A DNA stretch of 64,000 bases from the NCBI RefSeq assembly GCF_003013715.1, contig NC_072817.1, positions 558,001 to 622,000 of the forward strand, written 5' to 3'. Made by a program: the position numbers and the translations under genes. The stretch's first letter is position 1; every line of letters starts with the position of its first letter. Below, in pieces: positions 1-9,194 of the stretch. This stretch comes from Candidozyma auris (lineage: Eukaryota > Ascomycota > Pichiomycetes > Serinales > Metschnikowiaceae). The notes beneath the pieces were generated by a model. The model saw only the letters and a list, made by a program, of their open reading frames with translations, had not been told where the DNA came from and made no database searches.

Positions 1-496
1 TCCAAAAGAACTCGGCATCATAATAGCAGTTGGCTCCGACTCTAAGCTGGCAAATTGGAGACTGGATACCGTTCGCAGATTAGAGTTTGGCAATTTTGTG
101 ATACAAAGCAAGCCTGGTCATCCTATTCTCAGGGAGATCATTGCGTTGATAACAGAAAACACTTTACGTCTAAGAAGAACGCTTAAGGATGGAGAGCAAC
201 TCACCTTAGATGGGCTGCCAAACCAAAAATCTTTGGCCATCTCAAAGTGGACTGGAAGCGGTATATGGACAGACACAATTCTCGAATATCTCAATGACTA
301 TGTCAGGCTGTCAATTTATCAATCTGTCTCATGGAAGGACTTCCATGCTTTGGAAATGCCTAAGTTAGTCAGCGACATCTTGGTTTTACCAATTAAATCG
401 TTTGCATCTACAGTCGAAGTTCCTAAGGACGGAAAGATCAGCGACCCCATTGCATTTGTCAAGCACTACCTGGCGAACATTTGGAAGTCTGGCTAA
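1..496 (+). CDS. OCH1/HOC1-family alpha-1,6-mannosyltransferase, 3' end only
   Basis: The C-terminal part of a protein whose start lies before the window. The frame is open from base 2 to the stop at 494-496, about 164 residues. The block VIQSKPGHPILREI, preceded by a segment ending WRLDTVRRLEFGNF, is the conserved Och1/Hoc1 (glycosyltransferase family 32, DXD sugar-binding) arrangement in which the donor-binding half is followed by a QSKPGHP motif; the TGSGIWTD block fits the family's TGPG-W-D motif. Family members are Golgi type II membrane enzymes that start or extend N-glycan outer chains. The DXD motif and N-terminal anchor would be upstream and cannot be seen. Och1 versus Hoc1 cannot be decided from this fragment. 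Confidence 0.8.
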   Translation, partial: PKELGIIIAVGSDSKLANWRLDTVRRLEFGNFVIQSKPGHPILREIIALITENTLRLRRTLKDGEQLTLDGLPNQKSLAISKWTGSGIWTDTILEYLNDYVRLSIYQSVSWKDFHALEMPKLVSDILVLPIKSFASTVEVPKDGKISDPIAFVKHYLANIWKSG

Positions 497-682
497 TTCA
501 CACAAGAGGATGGTGAAGACACTGAAGCCATAAACAGCTTTCAATCGACACTAGTATTCCAAGAGGTCTGTCTTTGAGGATAAATCTGTAACATTCAAAT
601 TCACAAATATCACTTGATGTGTGCCGATTTTTTTCGCTGTCTGAGAGTAAGAGTCTTGATTGAAGTATGCCAATTGACTCTT

Positions 683-693
683 TTTCGCAGCCA
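683..693 (-). promoter_or_regulatory. recurrent intergenic word TGGCTGCGAAA, copy 1
   Basis: An exact copy on the minus strand, 284 bp upstream of the LYS9 ATG and 2 bp from a TGACTC half-site. This is the only exact copy not preceded by AA (it reads CG-TGG). The binding factor is unknown. Confidence 0.55.
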
Positions 694-839
694 CGAAAAA
701 CTACCAAGAAATCTGATTTCTTTGCTGTGGTCAAAAAGGCCTACGTATATGAACTCTGGGTGTCCATTTTAAACAGGTCTTTCGATTTTCAGCCTTGCTT
801 ACCATATATATAGAAATCATCTATACATAGTATTCTCTA

Positions 840-848
840 ATGAGTCAT
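840..848. promoter_or_regulatory. Gcn4-type site ATGAGTCAT
   Basis: A perfect 9-bp palindrome matching the Gcn4 consensus (RTGACTCAY), about 130 bp upstream of the LYS9 start. Lysine genes are classic Gcn4 targets in baker's yeast and in Candida, so general amino-acid control of LYS9 is likely. A second, half-site TGACTC lies at 675-680. Confidence 0.75.
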
Positions 849-977
849 GGCGAGGTGCCGTATCTCGTAGGAGATAACGATATACCATGCAGGTTGATTG
901 CATAGTGCAGCCGATTGTGGAGGTTGAAAAATGTTCAATTTTTTCCAACCCTCAACTGCTGTTCTCTTTATTAAAAT

Positions 978-2315
978 ATGGTTCAAAAAGTTCTTCTCTT
1001 GGGCTCAGGCTTCGTCGCCAAGCCAACCGTCGACATTCTTTCTGCTGACAAAAACATAGAGGTCACTGTCGCCTGCAGAACTTTGGAGAAGGCTAAGCAA
1101 TTGGCTGGCTCCGTTGCAAACGCAATTTCCTTGGATGTCAACGACGAAAAGGCATTGTCTGATTCTGTTGCTCAATTTGACTTGGTCATCTCGTTGATCC
1201 CATACATTTACCACCACTTGGTTGTGAAGGCTGCCATTGCCCACAAGAAGCACGTGGTTACCACCTCCTACATCAACCCCAAGTTGAAGGAGTTGGAGCC
1301 TCAGATCAAGGAGGCTGGTATCACAGTGATGAACGAGATTGGCTTGGACCCAGGTATCGATCACTTGTACGCTGTCAAGACTATTGAGGAGGTGCATCAG
1401 GCTGGCGGTAAGATCAAGTCCTTCTTGTCCTACTGCGGTGGTTTGCCTGCTCCAGAGGCCTCTGGTAACCCATTGGGCTACAAGTTTTCTTGGTCTTCTC
1501 GTGGTGTTTTGTTGGCATTGACCAACTTTGCCAAGTACTGGCAAGATGGCAAAGTCGTGGACGTGAAGTCTGAGGACTTGATGGCCACCGCTAAGCCATA
1601 CTTCATCTACCCCGGTTTCGCTTTCGTCTGCTACCCTAACAGAGACTCCACCACCTATAAAGAGTTGTACAACATTCCAGAAGCTGAGACTGTCATCAGA
1701 GGTACTTTGAGATACCAGGGTTTCCCAGAGTTCATCAAGGTGCTCGTTGATTTGGGCTTCTTGAAGGAGACCGAACACCCTGCTTTCCAGAAGGCCCAGT
1801 CATGGAAGGATGCCTTGGCCCAATTGATTGGTGCCAACTCCTCTAACGAGAGTGATATTGTTGCCAAGATTTCTCTGTTGGCCACTTTCAAGAGCGAGGA
1901 GGACAAGGAGAGAATCATTTCTGGTTTCAAGTGGTTGGGTCTTTTGTCGGACAAACAAACCACACCAAGAAAGAACCCATTGGACACCTTGTGTGCCACT
2001 TTGGAAGAATTGTGTCAGTATGAAGAGGGAGAGAGAGATATGGTGTGCTTGCAGCACAAGTTTGGTATTGAATGGGCTGATGGTACCCAAGAAACAAGAA
2101 CCTCTACATTGGTCGACTACGGTGATCCAAAAGGCTACTCCTCCATGGCTAAGTTGGTGGGTGTTCCTTGTGCTATTGCTGTTCAGCAGATCTTTGACGG
2201 TACTTTGTCTAAGAGAGGTTTGTTGGCACCAATGAGCGGCGACATCAACGAACCTATTATGAAGGCCTTGAAGGACAAATACGGTATTTACTTGGTCGAG
2301 AAGACTGTCGCCTAA
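978..2315 (+). CDS. LYS9: saccharopine dehydrogenase (NADP+, L-glutamate-forming)
   Basis: A 445-residue protein of normal length for Lys9, the penultimate enzyme of the fungal alpha-aminoadipate lysine pathway. It condenses aminoadipate semialdehyde with glutamate using NADPH to give saccharopine. The N-terminus shows a Rossmann fold (VLLLGSGFVAKP, residues 5-16). The stretch NPLDTLCATLEEL followed by GERDMVCLQHKF is typical of the family. Codon use is strongly biased to TTG for Leu, with almost no CTG, suggesting high expression. The start is the first ATG; a perfect Gcn4 site lies 130 bp upstream. The stop is 49 bp from the convergent DML1 stop. Expected to be cytosolic. Confidence 0.97.
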   Translation: MVQKVLLLGSGFVAKPTVDILSADKNIEVTVACRTLEKAKQLAGSVANAISLDVNDEKALSDSVAQFDLVISLIPYIYHHLVVKAAIAHKKHVVTTSYINPKLKELEPQIKEAGITVMNEIGLDPGIDHLYAVKTIEEVHQAGGKIKSFLSYCGGLPAPEASGNPLGYKFSWSSRGVLLALTNFAKYWQDGKVVDVKSEDLMATAKPYFIYPGFAFVCYPNRDSTTYKELYNIPEAETVIRGTLRYQGFPEFIKVLVDLGFLKETEHPAFQKAQSWKDALAQLIGANSSNESDIVAKISLLATFKSEEDKERIISGFKWLGLLSDKQTTPRKNPLDTLCATLEELCQYEEGERDMVCLQHKFGIEWADGTQETRTSTLVDYGDPKGYSSMAKLVGVPCAIAVQQIFDGTLSKRGLLAPMSGDINEPIMKALKDKYGIYLVEKTVA

Positions 2316-2364
2316 GCTATCTCTATATCCACATATATATGTATAGGTCAAAGTATGGCGTCAC

Positions 2365-3816
2365 TCAATCTGACTCCTCATCCAGATCGTAGCCTTGTGT
2401 GTACTCGTCCACAAGATTGGAGATGTCTTCAATGAGTTCATCCTTATCTCCCAAAATTTCGATATCCTTGGAAAAGCGGGTTCTCTGCACAATCTTGCGA
2501 TAGTCTTTTAGGTAATCCTTGAGACCTGTCGATTGCCCAAATTCAGTATACAAATTGTCAGTAGTAAAAACATTTGGGAAGGAGTCCACATGACAGATCT
2601 TTTGTATATCTGAATTCACATACTTTTTACCACAAAGCTCTTTTTCTTCATCTGCCGGTAGGATGTACTGATTGAAGAACGGCTTCGCCGTCGATACGCT
2701 TGGCATCAAACTTAAGGAGAGTTCTCCAGGTTCTTGCGACGGCATCTGCTCACCCCGAAGAATGGCCTCTATTATCCTCGGATCATCAATGATATCAAGA
2801 ACTTTTTTTTGTGGGTTTTCGTGAATTTTGATTTCATTGACAATATTTCTTTTGTCGAAACCGCGTAGTAGGTGTGACTCCATCTCCGCCATGGATACAC
2901 CATCTTTCATTCTGTTGCACAAAGACCATATAGAATTTACGAAAAATGCATGAACTGCCTCTCTATGCCACTTACTATTGTTGCGAAATGAGTTCGTTAG
3001 AAGACTCAGGCTCGCGTCAAGACCAAGCGGGAACAATAGTGAACTGCTTTTCGAGAGTTCAATCAAAGATCGAATTCTGGTCAAGGTTTGCGATTTTGGA
3101 AGCTCTGGAGAGCTTATTCCGTAGCACCAAATGTTGTACTTGCTGCTCACGCCGTTGTTAAAATATTCATCTCTAAGTTGTATCAACATCTCGCTCGAGA
3201 AACCACCCCAAGCGTTATCTAGCTCACTAAAAATATTGATGCCCTGGATGTTATCCAGACTTTCTAGCAATTTCCTGAAAGCGTCATCAACTTGATCTTC
3301 GTACTGTTTGTATTCAGCACTACCGATATTGAAGGTGTCGAACTTAAGTCTTTCGAAGTGTTTATGGAAGCCTTCTGGACTCTTATAATCGTCAATGGTC
3401 AAAAGTGATGATGGCTTGTAAATTAATCTATTGTAATCGGTCCAGTATTGGGTGTTGTCTAAGTCGAGCATCAGAGCGTCGGTCGCCTTGCCCTCATCAA
3501 GTCTCTCCTGATATTCATTCTTCCTCACTCGAGGCCTCTGCTCAATTTTGACGCTTTGAAACGCAGATAGGTCTGCTTCAGCTTGCTGGAAGGCATACTT
3601 GCTTAAATATCCGTAACCTCCACTAAGTTCAATGTTCAATGACCTGGGATAGTAATTCACTTTTCCATTAACCTTCGAGGGATCAAGATATACGTCGTTC
3701 TTATGCGTTAGTTTTGCATCCCTCAGATAAGGTATGTACGACTCTTGCACGTTGTAAAGATGAGTTACAAGGTGACCCAGGGACTGTGAAGCCGCTATAC
3801 TGATTACTTCTTGCAT
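2365..3816 (-). CDS. DML1: Dml1/Misato-family mitochondrial inheritance protein
   Basis: 483 residues, similar to yeast Dml1. The N-terminus (MQEVISIAASQSLGHLVTHLYN) is the Misato segment, which resembles a degenerate tubulin/FtsZ N-terminus (EIITIQAGQCGNQ-type). It is followed by a blocky region with YYPRSLNIELSGGYGYL and a tubulin-like central part. Family proteins act in mitochondrial distribution and DNA partition and lack functional GTPase motifs. It converges on LYS9, and its 5' side faces a 990-bp gap. The start is the only reasonable ATG. The family call is firm; the exact molecular role is poorly known. Confidence 0.9.
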   Translation of the reverse strand: MQEVISIAASQSLGHLVTHLYNVQESYIPYLRDAKLTHKNDVYLDPSKVNGKVNYYPRSLNIELSGGYGYLSKYAFQQAEADLSAFQSVKIEQRPRVRKNEYQERLDEGKATDALMLDLDNTQYWTDYNRLIYKPSSLLTIDDYKSPEGFHKHFERLKFDTFNIGSAEYKQYEDQVDDAFRKLLESLDNIQGINIFSELDNAWGGFSSEMLIQLRDEYFNNGVSSKYNIWCYGISSPELPKSQTLTRIRSLIELSKSSSLLFPLGLDASLSLLTNSFRNNSKWHREAVHAFFVNSIWSLCNRMKDGVSMAEMESHLLRGFDKRNIVNEIKIHENPQKKVLDIIDDPRIIEAILRGEQMPSQEPGELSLSLMPSVSTAKPFFNQYILPADEEKELCGKKYVNSDIQKICHVDSFPNVFTTDNLYTEFGQSTGLKDYLKDYRKIVQRTRFSKDIEILGDKDELIEDISNLVDEYTQGYDLDEESD

Positions 3817-4804
3817 TGCGGTATAGAGCAGTCACCCGGTAATAATTCGAATAGATAGGAAGTCTACAAGTAGCAACCTTCGAGCTACTTGGAATTCGAG
3901 TTGCGATTTGTTCAGGATCAAAAGTTAAAACTTTAACGGAACGTCAGGAGTTCAACTCGTGAGTACTATTGATCTCTTCGCGGTGAGCATCTCACGCGGC
4001 TCACTCTATTGTCATTATCAGCACATATGCAGTGAAGCGATAGAGTCGTCAAAATCCTTTAAATGTCACCGTAAAAGTATTCAGCATTGTTCAAAACGTT
4101 TAAATATTTGAAAATCAGCTTGAAAAAAAAAAAGAATTTGGCTTGAAGAGAGTATTGGTGAACTTTGTAGAAGGTAATGGCTGGATATGGGTAGATGGAA
4201 TCTAGAATCGTGTATTTGATTGAGCAGCTAGAGATGGATGTAAGATGAAAGGCGGATATTGAGTAAGAATTACCCTTTTTGGATAAGAATACACGTACTC
4301 TAGCGGTAAATGGAAATCTGTGATGTATTGAGCAACTGATGAGGGGAAAGGCAGGTGATACAAGTGGATGCAAAACCGAAATTATCTGAACGAATTTTTG
4401 AGGCAGTAAAACGCAGAGAAAATGCGGAGGAATGCAGATGTTACGACTTCCAGAGTATGAAGCAGGTGTTGTGGTATTGGATTTCTTCTTTAGTATCTCG
4501 TGTGACACTGGAAATTTATGGATAGTGGAAGATAGTACTACATAGTTTACTCAGAGACCAAATAATCTGAAACCATGTTAGCTCAGATTAACAAAAACGA
4601 GTCAACAATGTCTTGCTCAAGCTGTCAAACTTGCGAATGTGGATCTCTGTTCTTGGTCATAAATCCGTGGTACCGCAACCTGTGCATTTTCGATTGAACA
4701 TGATCAGACAAAATTTATCTCCACACTTAGTATGGTTTATACGTTTATGGAACAGATTGCAAACAACTTTTAAGCATACACAAAACGCTGTGAAGGAACA
4801 CTAA
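3817..4804. other. intergenic region upstream of DML1
   Basis: About 990 bp with no convincing long gene. It contains a very short cysteine-rich ORF (4608-4697, listed separately). A minus-strand frame at 4059-4508 begins with GTG, includes a poly-Phe run caused by an A-tract, and is rejected. Confidence 0.5.
4608..4697 (+). CDS. possible 29-aa cysteine-rich micro-ORF (metallothionein-like N-terminus)
   Basis: ATG to TGA, 29 codons, starting MSCSSCQTCECGS. Cysteines lie at 3, 6, 9, 11 and 26, giving CxxCxxCxC. Fungal copper metallothioneins can be this short (about 25-35 residues) and rich in CxC. Only one CxC pair is present and the second half is not Cys-rich, so this may be chance. No clear TATA or metal-response site was recognised. 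It lies in the gap between convergently placed lipase 3' end and DML1 5' end. Confidence 0.2.
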   Translation: MSCSSCQTCECGSLFLVINPWYRNLCIFD

Positions 4805-6388
4805 CTAAAGTGTGATGGGAGTGCCCATGAGCACACTCAACGGATCCATTCCCTGGGCCTCCATCAATTTCCTTACATCCAGAAGACCCTTGTACATCTC
4901 ATCCACGGTTTTGTTGCCTGCCTTCTCCTGCAACAACATTGCTGCTCCGTCTCTCTTGAACGGAATCGGGCCAATGAGACCCACAAACTTGCTGATAGCG
5001 TACGCAAGAACTTTGACTAGCCAGGACGTGTTGCTGATATCACTGGTATCCAAGCCGACCTTGGCTCCAAAGAGCCCCTCGATGTAGTCTTCCAAAATCT
5101 GGAGATATGGTGCATCTGCTCCAGGGTACTCAAGATTGGTCGTTCTTACGGTTTTCAGGCACCCCTCGATTGGCAAATTGCCATCGAAGCGTTTCTCCAA
5201 CCAAGCAAGTCCAGCGCCAGTACCAAGAAGGATCTCAAGGATGTGACCTGTCGAAGCCGCAACAGACATTTCGATCGAGGGAGCACCCCAGCTGCAAAAG
5301 TTTTCAAACGCTCTAGTAGGCTGCTCCACAGGTGCAATTTCGTCGTCCTGGCCATGAAACACAAACAATGGGATCTCAGGTACGCCGTCTTCTTTTCTTA
5401 AAGCAGCAGTGTTGTTGCCAAAGATTTCCTGGTTAATTGGGATATTGAAGTAGTCCTTGCCCGTGATGAAGTACGGAGTAATGCCCAGGAAGAAGTTTTG
5501 GAAAAGGTAGCTGATAACCGAGTTTACAACACAGAGCGACTTAGCCTTGTAAAAATCTGCTTTCTTGCTGGCGTCCAAATTTCTGTCCAAAACTTCCTTA
5601 TATTGTGAGTTTTCGGAGTAAATTCCATTCAATCCGCTCGCTATTAGTCCAGAAAACAAGGTGCCGTCGCAGACAATGGCGGTGTTGGTGACGTTTGTGA
5701 CCCAGCCCCCGATGGCAGCTCCTATGATATTATCTTTGATTTCTGGTGCATACAGAGGCTGGATCTGAGCAGCCCAACCCGTGGCTAGAGCTCCACCGGA
5801 GTATCCGTACAAACCAACATTGGCATCTCTATTGATCCCAGTGAAATATCCTGAGCTCAATGCCGCTCTAATACCATCCAACACAGCGTGTCCAGACTGA
5901 CGTCCCATGGTGAAAGCCGACTTGGGCCCTTCATAGTCAGGCACAACCACGTACCATCCCTTTGAAAGGCCATACTGGATGATGGGGATCTCTGTTTGAG
6001 AGCTTATTGTATCATAAGAAGCTTTGAATAAGAGGGCATACGAAGGAGCGCAATCAAGGTCGTTGGCATCCTCCCAAATTTGGTAGGACCATACTTTCGA
6101 AGGGATGGCATTATAGGGCTCCAAAATTGTTGCCACGATTGCATTTGGGTTTCCAAACGAGTCTTCAGAACGAACAAGAACCTGCCATGAGTTCTTCACT
6201 TCCATAGGGAAGATGAATGATCTTACCTGAACGGGTGTGTTTCTCACATTGATGATGTCTCCATTTTCGTAGTCAGAGATATTTTGTGGAACCTCGTAGA
6301 AGGAATCATCGCTGGGTGCAACTGGTTTGGTGAGAAAAGCCAGGGCAAACGCCGACCAAAGAAGAATAGTAAGGAATTGAGGAAGCAT
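4805..6388 (-). CDS. secreted lipase (LIP family)
   Basis: A secretory lipase of the fungal LIP family (secretory lipase family, PF03583), hydrolysing extracellular triacylglycerols. I place the start at the second in-frame ATG (6388), giving 527 residues. This Met begins a standard signal peptide (MLPQFLTILLWSAFALAFL), and it puts the nucleophile motif GYSGG at Ser197, close to the position in Candida Lip proteins. The alternative ATG at 6421 adds 11 residues. The probable acid is in HGQDDEIAP and the probable His in STGHILE. It is longer than the ~460-470 residues usual for Candida Lips, with a C-terminal extension of some 60 residues. Specific paralogue not assigned. Confidence 0.92.
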   Translation of the reverse strand: MLPQFLTILLWSAFALAFLTKPVAPSDDSFYEVPQNISDYENGDIINVRNTPVQVRSFIFPMEVKNSWQVLVRSEDSFGNPNAIVATILEPYNAIPSKVWSYQIWEDANDLDCAPSYALLFKASYDTISSQTEIPIIQYGLSKGWYVVVPDYEGPKSAFTMGRQSGHAVLDGIRAALSSGYFTGINRDANVGLYGYSGGALATGWAAQIQPLYAPEIKDNIIGAAIGGWVTNVTNTAIVCDGTLFSGLIASGLNGIYSENSQYKEVLDRNLDASKKADFYKAKSLCVVNSVISYLFQNFFLGITPYFITGKDYFNIPINQEIFGNNTAALRKEDGVPEIPLFVFHGQDDEIAPVEQPTRAFENFCSWGAPSIEMSVAASTGHILEILLGTGAGLAWLEKRFDGNLPIEGCLKTVRTTNLEYPGADAPYLQILEDYIEGLFGAKVGLDTSDISNTSWLVKVLAYAISKFVGLIGPIPFKRDGAAMLLQEKAGNKTVDEMYKGLLDVRKLMEAQGMDPLSVLMGTPITL

Positions 6389-8847
6389 GATGAGGAGGTA
6401 GATATTGAACTGATTTGGCATCCTATTTATACCTTGAGGCTGGAAGACCCTCTCTTTTTACAGAACTCCACACTTGAGGTGTTGCCGTCACTCGTGCATG
6501 GCGTTTAACCTCAAAAGCACAAAATAGATACTGCAAAACAAACACAAAAATGTTATGAGGTTGACGGTTGCCTGTGTGATCTAGCAGTTTCCACATGAGA
6601 ATAATTGCAAGACAAATGTGCTTTGTTCATAGATGTCTTCCGCAATACAACTTCGAAAAGGTCTTTGTTTATTCTGGTGAACATTCACAAAAACAGTTTG
6701 CAGCTATTTATGGTTCAGAAGCAACATTCAGTTCATCTCCGGTATCACAAAGTAAAAAGACTTCACTTGCGAAGAAACAACGTTTAATGCAAACACGTCT
6801 AAATCTGAGTAGCGGGCCGCGTTGGAATGTGTTGATATCCGGTGCCAGAGTCAAAAACATGGTGAGACCCAAATGAAGCGAAATTTCCCTCGAGCTCTCC
6901 ATATTCAGGCAATATGACGTTATCGCCTTGCTCAAGACTATTGGAATTGAATATCCTACTTCGTCTTTCTCAGCTGAACGAAAGCAGTAGATGCATCATT
7001 AGCGTGCATATCATTTGAAATGCTCTCTCGGTTGTTAAACATTGGACTCACAATGAGGCTAACTCAGGTTACTCAAAGTCGATGCAGCAACTGTGTAGCA
7101 ACTTTTGAAACTTTGAAACACACCTTGCGATTCACCAGAGGCTCGAAGTCCTAGCAAAAAGAATTGCACTTCATAAATCACGTTCATCTCGAGAGCTCAG
7201 TTTGTCAAGGGTCTCAATGAAGTCAAAGATAACTAATGATATAGTGCTTTCGTGAGTTTATCGTCGAGAACATTCCTATTCTCCTGGCTGTGGAACCAAA
7301 AAAACGATTATATTTTTTTTCCCAGCATGGCTTTGGAATTCCTCAACTTAACTGTTAAAGTATAGCTGAGGTATGGTGAGAAGCCTCGAATAAGCTCAGT
7401 GAGACAAATCAAGAGGCTGATTGATCAAAAAATTAAAAAGTTTACTTTGGGTTTGAATGAAGTGATCGTTCAACTGTTTGCGCTCATTCAATGGACTACT
7501 GTCACGGCTAGCAACCTTCATGGAATGAAACTTCATCACAAACCACCACCGTTTTGAAAACGTTCTACTCCCAGCACAGCGCCAATAGTTTGCATCGGTT
7601 CTGGAGTATGGACAAACCCGGCTTATTATGATGCAGGCGGAGCAGGGCGAAGTGACGGTTCTATATCTGATGTACAATTCGTACTTCACAGTTTTGGATT
7701 TAGAATTAGATTTGAATGAGAGTAATGACCAACTCGTATCAAGAGAGCACGCCATCCGTAGAATATTCTACCTGTGATAAGCTACAGCATTCATACTGCG
7801 GTGGACCTATATACGAGTAATTAGCATTTGTAACATGCCCCTCAGCTCTCTCTCTCTATCTATAATAGTGCAAATCAAAACTCCACGACCCCATTGCGGA
7901 GTTATTTGCTTCTCGGCGACGACCTCTTATAGCTGCACTATGCGTTGCAAGCGGACCACAGTTATCTAAGGTGAACAGCACCATTAATCAGCAATCATGG
8001 TTTTATCAAATGTCACATACGACTCCCGCAAAATTACACAATACGACATGCGCTATTTCATTTTATTATTATTTTTTTTTATCTTTTCTTCGCTAAACGT
8101 TTTGTCCTCTCAAAACCGTTGCGAGCAGCAGCACCGTTTAAGCCGTTTTGCATTTGATGAACTTGTTCACTGACCTTTGTGGCACATTTGTTTTTTTATT
8201 TTTTTTTATTCAGACAACATATTCCGATTAAAGTAAATGAAACTATATTACTATAGAAAACAAACCTTCAATTGGCTTCACTTGTAAGAGACACTTATCC
8301 TACAAAGCCGTAAGCATCACTCAGAAATTACAGTCCATATGGACTAATCTTCCGCCTAGCTTGTTTGAGTTGACGCCGAGAAGACAATCCTGGTCCCGGG
8401 TATTGGCCCCACCACTGGGCGGATGAAGATATGTATATTTGACTATCTTCACAAACCAGTTCAATTTGCGCAAATTTTCAACAGAGTCATCTTTGGGAGT
8501 AGCATCTCCGTCAATTTCATCAGTGTCCGCATCAGCATCCTGCTCTACCAGAATCTCGAGCAGACACATTCATTGTCGTTGGTCTAGGATACTCAAGTTT
8601 GCGCCACTAATATTTGGAGCTCTCACAGGAGTTGTAAATTTTTTTTTATAGACTTGGTTTTTTTTTTGACGGATACATTGATTGAGGGTCGCTAAGGTCA
8701 AGACTTGGTGTTTTTGAATCCGGCAATGGCAGCCGAAAGAGAAAATCAAGTTTTAAATTTTTACATGCTCTGGGAATTGGGAATTATCTCTATCCTTTTT
8801 AATATGCCTGTATTGAAGATTTAAAGGGATTTCCACATTAAATCACT
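6389..8847. other. gene-poor interval
   Basis: About 2.4 kb between the lipase and tRNA-Val, the longest gene-poor stretch here. It holds several short ATG frames of unconvincing composition (6595-6876 plus; 7396-7755 minus) and one slightly better candidate (8321-8569 minus, listed separately). There are multiple T-tracts (about 8060-8085, 8190-8210, 8640-8670). No LTR, CRISPR-like repeat or recognisable structural RNA was identified by eye. Confidence 0.5.
8321..8569 (-). CDS. possible small hypothetical protein, 82 aa
   Basis: An ATG-initiated frame with an acidic N-terminal third (DADADTDEIDGD) and a more ordinary C-terminal part. A TATAAAAA box on the same strand lies at 8643-8650, 73 bp upstream. 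Against it: another ATG overlaps 2 bp upstream in a different frame, and no family is recognised. It lies 280 bp from the tRNA-Val gene. Confidence 0.25.
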   Translation of the reverse strand: MCLLEILVEQDADADTDEIDGDATPKDDSVENLRKLNWFVKIVKYTYLHPPSGGANTRDQDCLLGVNSNKLGGRLVHMDCNF

Positions 8848-8921
8848 GGTTTCGTGGTCTAGTTGGTTATGGCATCTGCTTAACACGCAGAACGTCCCCA
8901 GTTCGATCCTGGGCGAAATCA
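8848..8921 (+). tRNA. tRNA-Val (anticodon AAC)
   Basis: Complete cloverleaf. The acceptor stem GGTTTCG pairs with CGAAATC (one G-T wobble). The A-box reads TGGTCTAGTTGG. A 5-bp anticodon stem, TCTGC/GCAGA, encloses the loop TTAACAC, with anticodon AAC at 8882-8884. The T-arm carries GTTCGATCC. There is no intron. The discriminator A is 8921, and a run of ten T's for Pol III termination starts at 8925. Confidence 0.97.
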
Positions 8922-8923
8922 TA

Positions 8924-8935
8924 TTTTTTTTTTCG
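8924..8935 (+). terminator. Pol III T-tract terminator of tRNA-Val
   Basis: A run of about ten T residues starts a few bases after the tRNA 3' end, the usual RNA polymerase III stop. Confidence 0.8.
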
Positions 8936-9086
8936 TGACTTTTTCTTCAGTGCAATCTCTGAGTTCTCAAACTTTTTATGCTGCTATCTTTGTTTAATTC
9001 TTTTCATCGGCTTGTGTAGCTCGCTCAAGACGAGGTATTCTATCAAACAAGAAGAGTGGAAATCTTCTCTTCTGCGAGTACCATCT

Positions 9087-9092
9087 CACGTG
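9087..9092. promoter_or_regulatory. E-box CACGTG upstream of SCJ1
   Basis: A palindromic Cbf1-type core 102 bp before the SCJ1 ATG. Similar CACGTG cores sit 67-117 bp before the starts of OPI3, the Zn2Cys6 regulator, EPS1 and SUP35. A single 6-mer carries limited weight. Confidence 0.4.
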
Positions 9093-9194
9093 CGTATCAT
9101 GTGCGCAGAATTTTCGATGGTGAGGCATAGAGAGAGATACGTGTAACATACTTCACCATCTAACACTGCATTTCTTGATCCTTTTATACCCGCC

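Larger units (their letters stand above)
497..977. other. intergenic region, LYS9 promoter
   Basis: This 481-bp gap holds the downstream flank of the mannosyltransferase and the LYS9 promoter. I see a Gcn4 half-site (675-680) directly abutting a copy of the recurrent TGGCTGCGAAA word (683-693, minus strand), a TATA-like run at 805-812, and a full Gcn4 palindrome at 840-848. No convincing gene is present; a minus-strand frame at 498-734 has no support. Confidence 0.6.

Noticed and set aside
4059..4508. 149-codon minus frame upstream of DML1
   Set aside because: Starts with GTG, contains a poly-Phe run from an A-tract, and its composition is unlike protein.
6424..6431. TATAAATA (minus strand) just before the lipase
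   Set aside because: It lies only a few bases upstream of the first ATG and 35 bp before the preferred one, too close for a normal yeast TATA-to-start arrangement.
7396..7755. 119-codon ATG-led minus frame in the gene-poor interval
   Set aside because: Cys/Trp/Ser-rich composition without domain character, no promoter seen; most likely chance.
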